Shown here: positions 1 to 8,616 of the stretch, in pieces | Numbering within the stretch: position 1 is the stretch's first letter | Layout: each line of letters opens with the position of its first letter | Source of the DNA: Rhizobacter sp. | GTDB lineage: Bacteria > Pseudomonadota > Gammaproteobacteria > Burkholderiales > Burkholderiaceae_C | Reading direction: 5' to 3' | Assembly (NCBI GenBank): GCA_025359585.1 | Contig: JANYFX010000549.1 | Coordinates: 1-22,378 of the forward strand | DNA: 22,378 bases | Position numbers and translations under genes: made by a program | Notes under the pieces: model-generated | The model's input: the letters and a program-made list of their open reading frames with translations, nothing else | What the model was told of the DNA's origin: nothing | The model's database searches: none

Positions 1-30
1 CTCGCGATGCTGGTCGCGAAGCTGCTGTAA
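1..30 (+). CDS. C-terminal tail of an unidentified upstream gene
   Basis: The first 30 bases read as an open frame of nine residues (LAMLVAKLL) ending in TAA at 28-30, 71 bases before the next gene starts. The short gap and shared strand suggest it is the preceding gene of the same operon. In many CoxL-type clusters that neighbour is the FAD-binding (CoxM) or iron-sulfur (CoxS) subunit, but nine residues cannot identify it, and it may simply be a chance frame. Confidence 0.35.
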   Translation, partial: LAMLVAKLL

Positions 31-101
31 GCCACCCCAAGCGCGACATCACCGGCGCCGCTACGATCCACGATCCGACTTCATCACCAGGAACCCTTTC
101 G

Positions 102-2459
102 ATGAGCACCACGACGAGCGAAGCAGCCCGCTTCGGCAGCGGCCAGGCGGTCAAACGTGTCGAAGACGCGAGCCTGCTCGCCGGCCTGGGGCAGTTCACC
201 GACAACGTGCCCGTGGCCGGCACCAACAGCCACATCGCCTTCCTGCGTTCGCCCTACGCGCATGCACGCCTGAAGTCGATCGACATCTCGGCCGCGCTCG
301 CCATGCCCGGCGTGCTCGCGGTCTACACCGGCGAGCAACTCGCGCTGAACGGCGTCAAGCCGATGGCCAAGCCGGCCGGCTTCAAACGTGCCGACGGCAC
401 CCCCGCCACCAGCGCGCCGCGCCGCGCGCTGGCGCACCAGACAGTGCGCTTCGTCGGCGAAGCGGTGGCCGCAGTCGTGGCGCAAACCCGCGAAGCGGCC
501 CGTGATGCGGCTGAGGCGGTGATGGTCGACTACGACGAACTGCCCGCTGTTGTCGATGCGGTGCGCGCCACTGCGCCGGGTGCTCCCGTGCTTTGCGACG
601 ACGCCCCCGACAACATCGCCGCCGAAATGCGCCACGGCGACGCCAAGGCCACGGCGCTCGCCTTCGAGCAGGCCGCGCACACCGTCTCGCTCGACCTGTG
701 CAACCAGCGCCTGGCGCCCAGCCCGATGGAGCCGCGCAGCATCGTCGCCGCCTTCGACACGGGCACGCAGCGTCTGACCGTGCGCATCAGCAGCCAGATG
801 CCGACCGGCGTGCGCACGGGCCTGTGCGACACGATCCCCGGACTCACCGCCGACAACGTGCGCGTCGTCGTCGGCGACGTGGGCGGTGGTTTCGGCATGA
901 AGACCGGCATCCATCCCGAAGACATCGTCGTCGCCTACGCGGCCCGCGAGCTGCAGATCACGGTGCGCTGGCAGGCCGACCGTGTCGAAGATTTTCTCTC
1001 CGCGGTGCACGGCCGCGACGTGGTCAGCCGCGCCGAACTCGCGCTCGATGCCAGCGGCAAGGTGCTCGCGCTGCGTGTGCGCTCGCTCGCCAACGTGGGG
1101 GCGTACGCGACAGGCACCGGTGTCGCGATCCAGGTGTTGATCGGGCCGTGGGTCACGACCAGCATCTACGACATCCAGACCGTCGACCTGCATTACCTGG
1201 CGGTGATGACCAACACCGCCACCACCGGCGCCTACCGCGGTGCCGGCCGCCCCGAAGCGATCTACATCACCGAGCGCCTGTTCGATGCGGCGGCGCGCAA
1301 GATGAAGATGGACCCGGCCGAGCTGCGCCGCATCAACATGGTCCGCCCCGAACAAATGCCGTACAAGAACCCGATGGCGCAGGTCTACGACAGTGGCCGC
1401 TTCGAGCAGGTGCTCGACCAGGGTTTGGCACTGGCCGACTGGCACGGCTTCGATGCGCGCCGTGCCACGACCGAAGCGAAAGGCAAGATGCGCGGCCGTG
1501 GCATCGCGACCTTCCTCGAATGGACTGGCGGCAACGCGCTCGAAGAGCGCGCCAGCGTCAACATCACGGCCGACGGTTTCATCGAGATCGGCTCGGCCAC
1601 GCAGGCCATGGGGCAGGGCATTGCCACCAGCTACATCCAGCTCGTGGTCGACACCTTCGGCGTGTCGCCGCAGCAGGTGCGCATTCTGCAAGGCGACACC
1701 GACCGCGCCAACGGTTTCGGCAGCGCCGGTTCGCGCTCGCTGTTCACCGGTGGCTCGGCGGTGCGTGTTGCTTCCGAGAAAACGATCGATCACAGCAAGC
1801 AGCTCGCGAGTGAAGCGCTCGAGGTGGCGCCGGTCGATGTGGAATACAGCGCCGGCCGTTTCACGGTGGTCGGCACCGATGTCGGCATCGGCCTGTTCGA
1901 GCTCGCCGGCAAACAGTCCGAGCAGCGCATCTTCATCGACGCCACGGCCGTGGTCGGCGGCCCGACCTGGCCGAACGGCTGCCATGTGTGCGAGGTCGAG
2001 ATCGACCCCGACACCGGCCACGTCGAGGTGGTGAGCTACGCGTCTGTGAACGACATCGGGCGTGTCGTGAGCCCGACCATCGCTTCCGGCCAGATCGAAG
2101 GCGGCGTGGTGCAGGGCCTGGGGCAAGCGCTGTGCGAACGTGTGGTCTACGACAGCGAGAGCGGCCAGATGCTGACCGCCAGTTTCCAGGACTACGCGAT
2201 GCCACGCGCCGACCTGTGCAGCCGGTTTTTCGAAACCCGTTTCGACACCACGATCCCGTGCCTGACCAACCAGCTCGGCGTCAAGGGCGTGGGTGAACTC
2301 GGCACCATCGGCGCGACACCGGCGGTCGTCAACGCGGTGATCGACGCACTCGACCACGCCGGCGTCGGCCGCGCCGCCGAACGTTTGCAGATGCCGCTGA
2401 CAGCGCCCAAGGTGTGGGCTGCGCTGGCGGGTGAGTTCGATGTGTCGCCGTTCGGCTGA
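102..2459 (+). CDS. xanthine dehydrogenase family, molybdopterin-binding (CoxL-like) subunit
   Basis: A 785-residue large subunit of the molybdenum hydroxylase (xanthine oxidase) family, which hydroxylates carbon centres or oxidises aldehydes or CO using Mo-pterin cofactor. The loop AYRGAGR at residues 377-383 is the form II CoxL signature; true CO dehydrogenases (form I) carry AYxCSFR, so CO oxidation is unlikely and the substrate is unknown. GGGFGMK near residue 265 is the usual pterin-contact motif, and E732 in GVGELG is the expected catalytic glutamate. No signal peptide is visible, so the enzyme is probably cytoplasmic. Start: ATG with AGGAA about 8 bases upstream. The FAD and 2Fe-2S subunits do not follow it; they may lie upstream outside the window. 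The family call is firm, the substrate is not. Confidence 0.93.
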   Translation: MSTTTSEAARFGSGQAVKRVEDASLLAGLGQFTDNVPVAGTNSHIAFLRSPYAHARLKSIDISAALAMPGVLAVYTGEQLALNGVKPMAKPAGFKRADGTPATSAPRRALAHQTVRFVGEAVAAVVAQTREAARDAAEAVMVDYDELPAVVDAVRATAPGAPVLCDDAPDNIAAEMRHGDAKATALAFEQAAHTVSLDLCNQRLAPSPMEPRSIVAAFDTGTQRLTVRISSQMPTGVRTGLCDTIPGLTADNVRVVVGDVGGGFGMKTGIHPEDIVVAYAARELQITVRWQADRVEDFLSAVHGRDVVSRAELALDASGKVLALRVRSLANVGAYATGTGVAIQVLIGPWVTTSIYDIQTVDLHYLAVMTNTATTGAYRGAGRPEAIYITERLFDAAARKMKMDPAELRRINMVRPEQMPYKNPMAQVYDSGRFEQVLDQGLALADWHGFDARRATTEAKGKMRGRGIATFLEWTGGNALEERASVNITADGFIEIGSATQAMGQGIATSYIQLVVDTFGVSPQQVRILQGDTDRANGFGSAGSRSLFTGGSAVRVASEKTIDHSKQLASEALEVAPVDVEYSAGRFTVVGTDVGIGLFELAGKQSEQRIFIDATAVVGGPTWPNGCHVCEVEIDPDTGHVEVVSYASVNDIGRVVSPTIASGQIEGGVVQGLGQALCERVVYDSESGQMLTASFQDYAMPRADLCSRFFETRFDTTIPCLTNQLGVKGVGELGTIGATPAVVNAVIDALDHAGVGRAAERLQMPLTAPKVWAALAGEFDVSPFG

Positions 2460-2504
2460 ACGACCCTGACGCGCCGGCCCGTCGTTCGCACAAGGAGCAT
2501 GTTC

Positions 2505-3452
2505 ATGTTCTCGACGATCGGCCGAAGAATGCTCTGCCTCTTGCTGTTTCTCGCTGCATGCATCTCGCCTGCAGCCTTTGCGCAAGAGATCAAAGTGACC
2601 CTGCTCGGCACCGGCACGCCCGCGCCGGTGATGAACCGGTTCGGCCCGAGTATTCTGGTGGAGGCTGGCGGGCAGAAGTTTCTCTTCGATGCGGGCCGTG
2701 GCGCCTTGCAACGCCTCACCCAGTTGAAGTTGAGCTGGGCTGACGTGAACGGCGTCTTCTTCACGCACCTGCATTCGGACCACGTGGTCGGCTTCCCGGA
2801 TCTGTGGCTGACCGGCTGGCTGAGCGCACAGCGCGAAGCCCCTCTGCAGGTGTGGGGCCCGAAGGGCACGAAGAACATGGTGTCGCACCTCGAGCAGGCG
2901 TATGAATTCGACATCCGCATGCGCCTCGCCGACGAGCACGCGTCGGCGGCCGGCATTGTCATCCTGGCCAGCGACATTGTCGAAGGCTTTGTATACGAGA
3001 AGAACGGCGTGAAGGTCACGGTGTTCGATGTGGACCACGCGCCAGTCGAGCCGGCCTTCGGTTACCGCATCGACTTCGCGGGCCGCTCGGTCGTGCTGTC
3101 GGGAGACACCCGTTTCTCGGAAAATCTGATCCGCCACGCAGCAGGTGTCGACGTGCTCGTTCACGAAGTCATCGCGCCCGCCACGTACCGGCGTGCCGGC
3201 GTCGCCCCCGAGCTGGCGCAGACGATCATGGCGCATCACACCACACCCGAACAGGCCGGCGAGGTCTTTGAACGGACCAAGCCGAGGCTGGCTGTCTACT
3301 CTCACATCGGGCGGCCTTCGGCGACCGAAGCCGACCTGATCCCGGCAACACGAAAGACGTATGCAGGTCCGCTCGAAGTGGGCGAAGACCTGATGGTGAT
3401 CGAAGTCGGCGACACGGTCACGGTGCGGCGCCCGACCGCTGCGGCGCGTTGA
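2505..3452 (+). CDS. exported MBL-fold metallo-hydrolase (RNase Z/arylsulfatase-like)
   Basis: A 315-residue metallo-beta-lactamase-fold hydrolase. An N-terminal signal peptide (hydrophobic core LCLLLFLAACI, likely cut after AFA near residue 26) indicates export. The zinc site is clear: HLHSDH at residues 88-93, a later SGDT aspartate, HHTTP, and YSHIG near the end. The pattern matches the RNase Z-like branch of the superfamily, but an exported protein is not a tRNA maturase; such proteins are usually annotated only as MBL-fold or arylsulfatase-like. Start choice: ATG at 2499 lies 1 base after the AAGGAG Shine-Dalgarno (2492-2497), whereas ATG at 2505 lies 7 bases after it, so 2505 is preferred. 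It follows the CoxL-like gene by 45 bases and probably shares its transcript. Substrate unknown. Confidence 0.88.
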   Translation: MFSTIGRRMLCLLLFLAACISPAAFAQEIKVTLLGTGTPAPVMNRFGPSILVEAGGQKFLFDAGRGALQRLTQLKLSWADVNGVFFTHLHSDHVVGFPDLWLTGWLSAQREAPLQVWGPKGTKNMVSHLEQAYEFDIRMRLADEHASAAGIVILASDIVEGFVYEKNGVKVTVFDVDHAPVEPAFGYRIDFAGRSVVLSGDTRFSENLIRHAAGVDVLVHEVIAPATYRRAGVAPELAQTIMAHHTTPEQAGEVFERTKPRLAVYSHIGRPSATEADLIPATRKTYAGPLEVGEDLMVIEVGDTVTVRRPTAAAR

Positions 3453-3509
3453 GCTTCGAGAGCCCGGCCCGCCGACTTCGCCTGATCTCAAACCCTGGAG
3501 ACAAAAACC

Positions 3510-5234
3510 ATGAAATTCGACATCCACGCCCGATCCCTCGTCGCTGCGGCCGCCGTGCTGTGCTGCGGCGCCGCGATGGCCGCATCGCAAGCACCGGTTG
3601 CCGCCGAAAACGGCATGGTCGTCAGTGCGCAGCATCTGGCCACGAAGGTCGGCGTCGACGTGCTGAAGGACGGCGGCAACGCGGTCGACGCCGCTGTCGC
3701 GGTGGGCTACGCACTCGCCGTTGTCTACCCGGCGGCAGGCAACCTCGGCGGTGGCGGGTTCATGACGATCCAGCTCGCCGATGGCCGCAAGACCTTTCTC
3801 GACTTCCGCGAAAGAGCGCCGCTCGCCGCCACCGCGAACATGTACCTCGACAAGGACGGCAACGTCGTCAAAGGCGCGAGTACCAACGGCCACCTGGCGG
3901 TCGGCGTGCCGGGCACCGTCTCGGGCATGGAGCTGGCGCTGGCCAAGTACGGCACGATGAAACGCGCGGCCTTGATCGCGCCGTCGATCAAGTACGCACA
4001 AGACGGCTTCGTGCTCGACCAGGGTGACGTGGACATGCTCGTCACCGCGACCGAAGATTTCAAGAAGGACGCGGCGACCGGCGCGATCTTCCTGAACAAC
4101 GGCGCAGCGTTCGCGCCGGGCCAGAAGCTGGTGCAGAAGGACCTGGCCGCCACGCTCAAGCTCATCAGCGACAAGGGCGAGGAAGGCTTCTACAAAGGCC
4201 CGGTCGGCGCCGCCATCGTCGCGAGCAGCCAGGCCGGCAAAGGCATCATCACGCAACCCGACCTCGACCAGTACAAGACCCGCGAGATGGCACCGGTCGA
4301 GTGCAACTACCGCGGTTACGGCGTGGTCTCGGCACCGCCGCCGAGCTCGGGTGGCGTGGTGATCTGCGAGATCCTGAACATCCTCGAAGGTTATCCGCTG
4401 AAGGAGCTCGGCTTCCGTTCGGCGCAATCGGTGCACTACCAGATCGAAGCGATGCGCCACGCGTATGTGGACCGCAACAGCTACCTCGGCGACCCCGACT
4501 TCGTGAAGAACCCGCTCGACCGGCTGCTGTCGAAAGACTACGCAGCGAAGATCCGCGCGGTGATCGACCCGGCCAAGGCCGGTGTCTCCAAAGACATCAA
4601 GCCCGGCGTCGCGCCGCACGAAGGCAGCAACACCACGCACTACTCGATCGTCGACAAATGGGGCAACGCGGTCTCGGTGACCTACACGCTCAACGACTGG
4701 TTCGGTGCCAAGGTCACGGCCGCGAAAACCGGCGTGATCCTGAACAACGAGATGGACGACTTCACCGCCAAGATCGGCGTGCCGAACCTGTACGGGCTGG
4801 TGCAGGGCGAAGCGAATGCCATTGCTCCGGGCAAGCGCCCGCTGAGCTCGATGAGCCCGACCATCGTCACCAAGGACGGCAAGCCGGTGATGGTGGTCGG
4901 CACGCCGGGTGGCAGCCGCATCATCACGGCGGTGTTGCACACGATCATCAACGTGATCGACTACGGCATGAACGCGCAGGAAGCGGTCGACGCGCCCAAG
5001 TTCCACCAGCAGTGGCTGCCCGAGGCGACCAACGTCGACAACTTCGCGCTCAGCCCCGACACGCGCAAGATCCTCGAAGCCTGGGGCCAGAAGTTCGGCA
5101 ACCCGCAGCCGGTGAACCACCTCGCGGTGATCCTCGTCGGCGCGCCTTCGCTCGGTGGCAAGCCGGTCGGAAAAAACCGCTACTACGGCGCGAACGATCC
5201 GCGCCGCAACTCGGGGCTCGCGCTGGGCTACTGA
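3510..5234 (+). CDS. ggt: gamma-glutamyltransferase (periplasmic, self-processing)
   Basis: A 574-residue proenzyme that hydrolyses or transfers the gamma-glutamyl group of glutathione and related compounds in the periplasm. A signal peptide with cleavage expected after AMA (about residue 23) starts the protein. The self-cleavage site and N-terminal nucleophile is T375 in TTHYS, so the large subunit is about residues 24-374 and the small subunit 375-574. PLSSMSPTIV and GTPGGSRII, which form the oxyanion and substrate pocket in E. coli GGT, are both present. Length fits the family (E. coli 580). GGAG lies about 8 bases before the ATG. The gene is 57 bases after the MBL gene, probably co-transcribed. 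Its stop is only 3 bases from the stop of the convergent MFS gene, leaving no room for a terminator between them. Confidence 0.97.
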   Translation: MKFDIHARSLVAAAAVLCCGAAMAASQAPVAAENGMVVSAQHLATKVGVDVLKDGGNAVDAAVAVGYALAVVYPAAGNLGGGGFMTIQLADGRKTFLDFRERAPLAATANMYLDKDGNVVKGASTNGHLAVGVPGTVSGMELALAKYGTMKRAALIAPSIKYAQDGFVLDQGDVDMLVTATEDFKKDAATGAIFLNNGAAFAPGQKLVQKDLAATLKLISDKGEEGFYKGPVGAAIVASSQAGKGIITQPDLDQYKTREMAPVECNYRGYGVVSAPPPSSGGVVICEILNILEGYPLKELGFRSAQSVHYQIEAMRHAYVDRNSYLGDPDFVKNPLDRLLSKDYAAKIRAVIDPAKAGVSKDIKPGVAPHEGSNTTHYSIVDKWGNAVSVTYTLNDWFGAKVTAAKTGVILNNEMDDFTAKIGVPNLYGLVQGEANAIAPGKRPLSSMSPTIVTKDGKPVMVVGTPGGSRIITAVLHTIINVIDYGMNAQEAVDAPKFHQQWLPEATNVDNFALSPDTRKILEAWGQKFGNPQPVNHLAVILVGAPSLGGKPVGKNRYYGANDPRRNSGLALGY

Positions 5235-5237
5235 GCC

Positions 5238-6557
5238 TCAGGGTGTCATCACCGGCGCATCGGTCACCTTGCGCATGCCCGAGGCGCCGAGCGCCAGCAA
5301 CACCAGCAGCACCAGCGCGCCACCGGCCGCCATGAACAGCGTGGGCAGGCTCACGCTGCGCAAGACCCAGCCGGTGGCCGCCGAAGAGATCGGCGCCAGG
5401 CCCATGTAGATGAACATGAACACGCTCATCGCGCGGCCGAGCAGAGCAGGCGCCACGCGGCGCTGTATCCAGGTGAACACTGTCACCTGCATGTAGCCGC
5501 CCAGCACGCCGATGCCGCCGAGCAGTGCCACGCCCTGCCACAGCGCCGTGATCCGGCCCAGCGGCATGAACAGCAGTCCGACCAGCGCATCGACCAGCAG
5601 GATCGTGAGGCCCAGGTTCACGGCCCGCAGACGCGGCCGTGCGCCCGAGACCACCATGCCGGCCAGCGTGCCCGCGCCGTAGGCCGCGAGCAGGCCGCCG
5701 AACGCGGCGGCACCGAGTTCAGGTCGCTGGTTCGCCAGCACCGGCAGCGCGATTTGCACCGGCCCGGTGACCAGCAACGCCACGGCCGACCAGTACATCA
5801 GGCAGCTGCGCAGCGCACGGTCGCGCCAGAAACTGCGCAAGCCGTCGGCCACTGCCGCCAGCACCGGCAGGTGTGCGCGTGCGGGTACAGGCGTGGTCTG
5901 CACCTTCGCCAGGGTGAACGCCGAGAGCGCGAAACTGAAAGCGTCCAGGCCGAAGGCCAAGCCAAGGCCCTGCGCATCGCGCAGGCTGCCGATACCGCCG
6001 GCTGCGCCGTCGCCGAACAGCGCGATCACCAGCCCCGCCAGCAGCGGCCCGACAAAGAAGCTCAGCTGGCGCAGGCCCATCATCAGGCCGTTCGCCGCCG
6101 GCAGCTGGGCCGGAGCCACCACTTGCGGCAGCATCGACGTGGCTGCGGGAATGCTGAACGCGGTCGACAAGCCGATGCCGAGCGCGAGCGCGTACACGAG
6201 CGGCAGCGTGAGCCGGTCGAACAGCACCAGCAGCGCAAGCCCGCCGAGCAGGGCGGTGTTGAGGTGCTTGCTGAGCATCAGCACCCGTTTCGGCGAGTGG
6301 CGGTCGACCACCGCGCCACCAACCAGGATGAACAGTGCGCGCGGAATGCCGAGCAGCGCCAGCACGGTGCCCAGCACCAGCGTGTCGCCGGTCAGGCGCA
6401 GCACCAGCCAGGGCAGCGCGACCAGGGTGAACTGGTCGCCCAGCAGCGATACCAGCGAGCCGCTCATCAGCCAGGCGACATTGCGGTCGCGCAGCAGGTT
6501 GTTGCGAGCTGTCGAGCCGGCAGGCGACGGTGTGGCGGAAGTGGCCGAAGAGGACAT
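5238..6557 (-). CDS. MFS transporter, drug-efflux type
   Basis: A 439-residue major facilitator superfamily protein with about 12 hydrophobic helices. It resembles the DHA3/EntS-type exporters: GDQFTLVALPWLVL in the first helix pair, the inter-helix loop VDRHSPKR (motif A-like), and an Ala/Leu-rich C-terminal half ending in a basic, methionine-containing tail. Start: the ATG at 6557 follows AAAGGAG by about 8 bases; an 11-residue upstream extension in frame has no better signal. It lies directly downstream of the MerR regulator on the same strand, with its own MerR-type promoter overlapping the regulator's stop codon. This context suggests export of a compound sensed by that regulator. The exported substrate cannot be told from sequence. 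Confidence 0.93.
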   Translation of the reverse strand: MSSSATSATPSPAGSTARNNLLRDRNVAWLMSGSLVSLLGDQFTLVALPWLVLRLTGDTLVLGTVLALLGIPRALFILVGGAVVDRHSPKRVLMLSKHLNTALLGGLALLVLFDRLTLPLVYALALGIGLSTAFSIPAATSMLPQVVAPAQLPAANGLMMGLRQLSFFVGPLLAGLVIALFGDGAAGGIGSLRDAQGLGLAFGLDAFSFALSAFTLAKVQTTPVPARAHLPVLAAVADGLRSFWRDRALRSCLMYWSAVALLVTGPVQIALPVLANQRPELGAAAFGGLLAAYGAGTLAGMVVSGARPRLRAVNLGLTILLVDALVGLLFMPLGRITALWQGVALLGGIGVLGGYMQVTVFTWIQRRVAPALLGRAMSVFMFIYMGLAPISSAATGWVLRSVSLPTLFMAAGGALVLLVLLALGASGMRKVTDAPVMTP

Positions 6558-6588
6558 GAATGCGCTCCTTTGCGTGACGATGGGCCGC

Positions 6589-6619
6589 ACTCTCGGGCCT
6601 TACGCAGCGTGAGGGTCAA
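6589..6619 (-). promoter_or_regulatory. MerR/TipA-type promoter-operator of the MFS gene
   Basis: Reading the - strand, TTGACC (-35, 6619-6614) is separated by 19 bases from GAGAGT (-10, 6594-6589). The long spacer holds the dyad CCTCACGC-T-GCGTAAGG. A 19-bp spacer carrying a dyad is characteristic of promoters activated by MerR-family proteins through DNA twisting. The TGA stop of the merR gene falls inside the -35 element. An almost identical element sits in front of merR itself (7666-7696). Confidence 0.75.
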
Positions 6620-7623
6620 GCCCCCTTGGACGTGCGCACCGCTTTCAGGTAAGCGAGCGTCTCGACCCCGAGCTTCATACCGGCGCGCAGCACCGGCTCG
6701 CCCGCCATCGCGCCGGCCAGCTTGCCCAGCAGCGCCGGATCGTCGCCGACGCTGCGGCTGACCAGCACATCGGCGCGGGCGCAGGCCGCCCGGGCCTCGG
6801 GGGCATCGGGCGGCGTGCGCTGCGCGATCAGCGATTGCAGCTCGGCGTCCACCGCGCGCCATTCGTTCAGCGGCACCCAGCGAAAGCGGCTCATGTCGTC
6901 GAGCGTGAAATGGGCGCGCCAGCGTGCCATGCGCAGCTCGGTGGCCTGCTCCACGTACTGCACCACGCTCAGGTCGGGGCCCACGTTCTTGCGGCGGGCC
7001 ACCGGCTCGGCCTTGTACATCGTGCCCCAGCGCTCGATGAGGGAGAAGTCGCCGTCGAGCCAGTGGTGGATCAGGCCCATCCAGCGGTGCGCGAGCGGCT
7101 GCACCGCGAGGTCGGTGGCGGGCACGCCGCGCGCCATCATCTGCCGCACCTCGGCCTCCAGAGCCGGCCATTCGGCCTCCACGCGAGGCCAGTTGCCGAT
7201 GATGCGCTTGATCTCGTCGGCGCTGAAGTAGCGCGAGTAGGTGGCCATCATTTCGAGCGACGCGAGCCAGTCGGCCATCTCGGGCTGGGCACCGGCAGAG
7301 TAGCGCTCCATCATCAGTGCCAGACGCGCGCGCAGTTCGGTGGCCTGCGTGATCTCGTGGTCGAGCGCGCGGATCTGGCGCGCAACGATCGACGGCAGCG
7401 CGCGGCCGTCGCCGGCCAGCATGGTGCCGATCTCTTTCAGCGGCAAGCCCAGGTGGCGCAGCGCCTGAATGCCGTGCAGGCGTGCCACGTCGTCGCGGCT
7501 GTACAGGCGGTAGCCGGCTTCGGAGCGGGCCGAAGGCTGGAGCAGCCCGATCTCATCGAAGTGGTGCAGCGTGCGCACCGTCAGGCCGCTGCGTTTGGCC
7601 AGCTCCCCCACCTTCAGCAACAT
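6616..7623 (-). CDS. MerR-family regulator with TipAS-like ligand domain
   Basis: A 335-residue transcription regulator. Residues 1-70 are a MerR winged helix-turn-helix (KVGELAKRSGLTVRTLHHFDE, then GYRLYSRDD and the LGLPLKEI segment). A helical linker follows, and then a long C-terminal part containing the TipAS-like region (from about MERYSAGAQPEMADW onward, with HRWMGLIHHWLDGD), a domain known in TipA to bind antibiotics. The protein is longer than a typical single-domain TipA, with an extra segment after the TipAS part. It presumably activates its own promoter and that of the downstream MFS exporter; both carry the same operator. The start ATG has only a weak GAAAGA ribosome site. The ligand is unknown. 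Confidence 0.92.
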   Translation of the reverse strand: MLLKVGELAKRSGLTVRTLHHFDEIGLLQPSARSEAGYRLYSRDDVARLHGIQALRHLGLPLKEIGTMLAGDGRALPSIVARQIRALDHEITQATELRARLALMMERYSAGAQPEMADWLASLEMMATYSRYFSADEIKRIIGNWPRVEAEWPALEAEVRQMMARGVPATDLAVQPLAHRWMGLIHHWLDGDFSLIERWGTMYKAEPVARRKNVGPDLSVVQYVEQATELRMARWRAHFTLDDMSRFRWVPLNEWRAVDAELQSLIAQRTPPDAPEARAACARADVLVSRSVGDDPALLGKLAGAMAGEPVLRAGMKLGVETLAYLKAVRTSKGA

Positions 7624-7665
7624 GACCGTCTTTCATCGTGCGCCGGCACGTGCGCGGCAAAGGCG

Positions 7666-7696
7666 AGCTTATGGCCTGACGCTGCGTGAGGGTCAA
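7666..7696 (-). promoter_or_regulatory. MerR/TipA-type promoter-operator of the merR gene
   Basis: On the - strand, TTGACC (7696-7691), a 19-base spacer with the dyad CCTCACGC-A-GCGTCAGG, then TAAGCT (7671-7666). It shares CTTGACCCTCACGC, and after one differing base GCGT, with the element before the MFS gene, which supports a common regulator and autoregulation. It lies between merR and the divergent mtfA gene and could also affect the latter. Confidence 0.75.
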
Positions 7697-7722
7697 GGGT
7701 CGACGGCCCGCCGAAGCGGGCG

Positions 7723-8606
7723 TTGAAATGCCGTTCGCCGCACCCACGTGCGGAGTTCAGCCACCGCCAGCGCCTCGGCGCCCCGCCCTTGCCCCTGCTC
7801 ATTCTCGCGACCACGTTGCTGCTGATCCTCGGCTGGCTGCTGCGCGAACCGCTGTTCACCGAATGGCGCCGGCAGCGGGTGCGGCGCCAGCCGTTTCCGC
7901 CCGAGTGGCGGCAGATCCTGCGGCAGCGCTGGTCGTACTTCCACACGATGCCGGCCGACCTGCAGCTGCAGTTGAAAAAGCACGTGCAGGTCTTTCTCGC
8001 CGAGAAACCGTTCATCGGCTGCAACGGCCTCGTCGTCACCGACGAGATGCGCGTGACGATCGCCGCGCAAGCCTGCCTGCTGTTGCTGAACCGGCGCGGC
8101 GCCGGCTTCGCCAACCTGCGCCAGATCCTCGTCTACCCCGGCGCCTTCGTTGTCGACAAGCTGCACGCCGACGGCAGCGGCGTGCTGCAGGAGCAGCGCC
8201 GCGCGCTGGCCGGTGAATCGTGGTCGCAGGGCAGGTGATCCTGTCGTGGGAAGACACGCTCGAAGGCGCGCAGGTGCCTGACGATGGCCGCAACGTCGTG
8301 ATCCACGAATTCGCGCACCAGCTCGACCAGGACAACGGCCCCGCCAACGGCGCGCCGTGGTTGCGTGGCCGAGGCCGCCGGGCGCGCTGGGCGCGGGTGA
8401 TGAGCGCGGAGTTCGGCGCGCTGCAGCAACGCGCCGCGAGCGGCCAGCCGTCGCTGCTGAGCGACTACGGCGCCACCGATCCGGCCGAGTTCTTCGCGGT
8501 GGCTTCCGAGGTGTTCTTCGAACAACCGCAGCAACTTGCTGCCGAGCATGCGGCGCTCTACCGCGAGCTCAGTGGTCTGTACCGTGTGAACCCGCTGAGC
8601 TGGTAG
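7723..8606 (+). pseudogene. mtfA: MtfA-like M90 zinc peptidase, interrupted by a one-base frameshift
   Basis: MtfA is a zinc metallopeptidase that, in E. coli, also binds the Mlc repressor and so influences glucose uptake. Here the gene reads in two frames. The first (from TTG 7723) runs through an N-terminal hydrophobic segment (PLLILATTLLLILGWLL) and the conserved N-domain to GESWSQG and stops at 8236-8238. The second resumes as QVILSWEDTLEG and carries HEFAHQLD (zinc-binding HExxH) and the downstream ASEVFFE. Adding one C in the GGC/CAG region at 8230-8234 restores a continuous 294-residue protein. No slippery heptamer is visible, so a true one-base deletion or a sequencing error is more likely than programmed frameshifting. 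The start is uncertain: TTG 7723 or TTG 7789 (272 residues, closer to the 265 of E. coli), neither with a good ribosome site. Confidence 0.85.
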
Positions 8607-8616
8607 CAGGCCGGCG

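Noticed and set aside
102..2459. Aerobic CO dehydrogenase large subunit
   Set aside because: The active-site loop is AYRGAGR (form II), not the AYxCSFR of proven CO dehydrogenases.
84..5120. A 1678-codon open frame on the - strand
   Set aside because: It is exactly antisense to the CoxL-like, MBL and ggt genes, all with clear motifs and ribosome sites. It is low-complexity, rich in Arg, His, Asp and Val, as expected of a GC-rich shadow frame.
8220..8240. Programmed -1 frameshifting in mtfA
   Set aside because: No X-XXY-YYZ slippery heptamer is present at the frame change, and mtfA is not known to use recoding.
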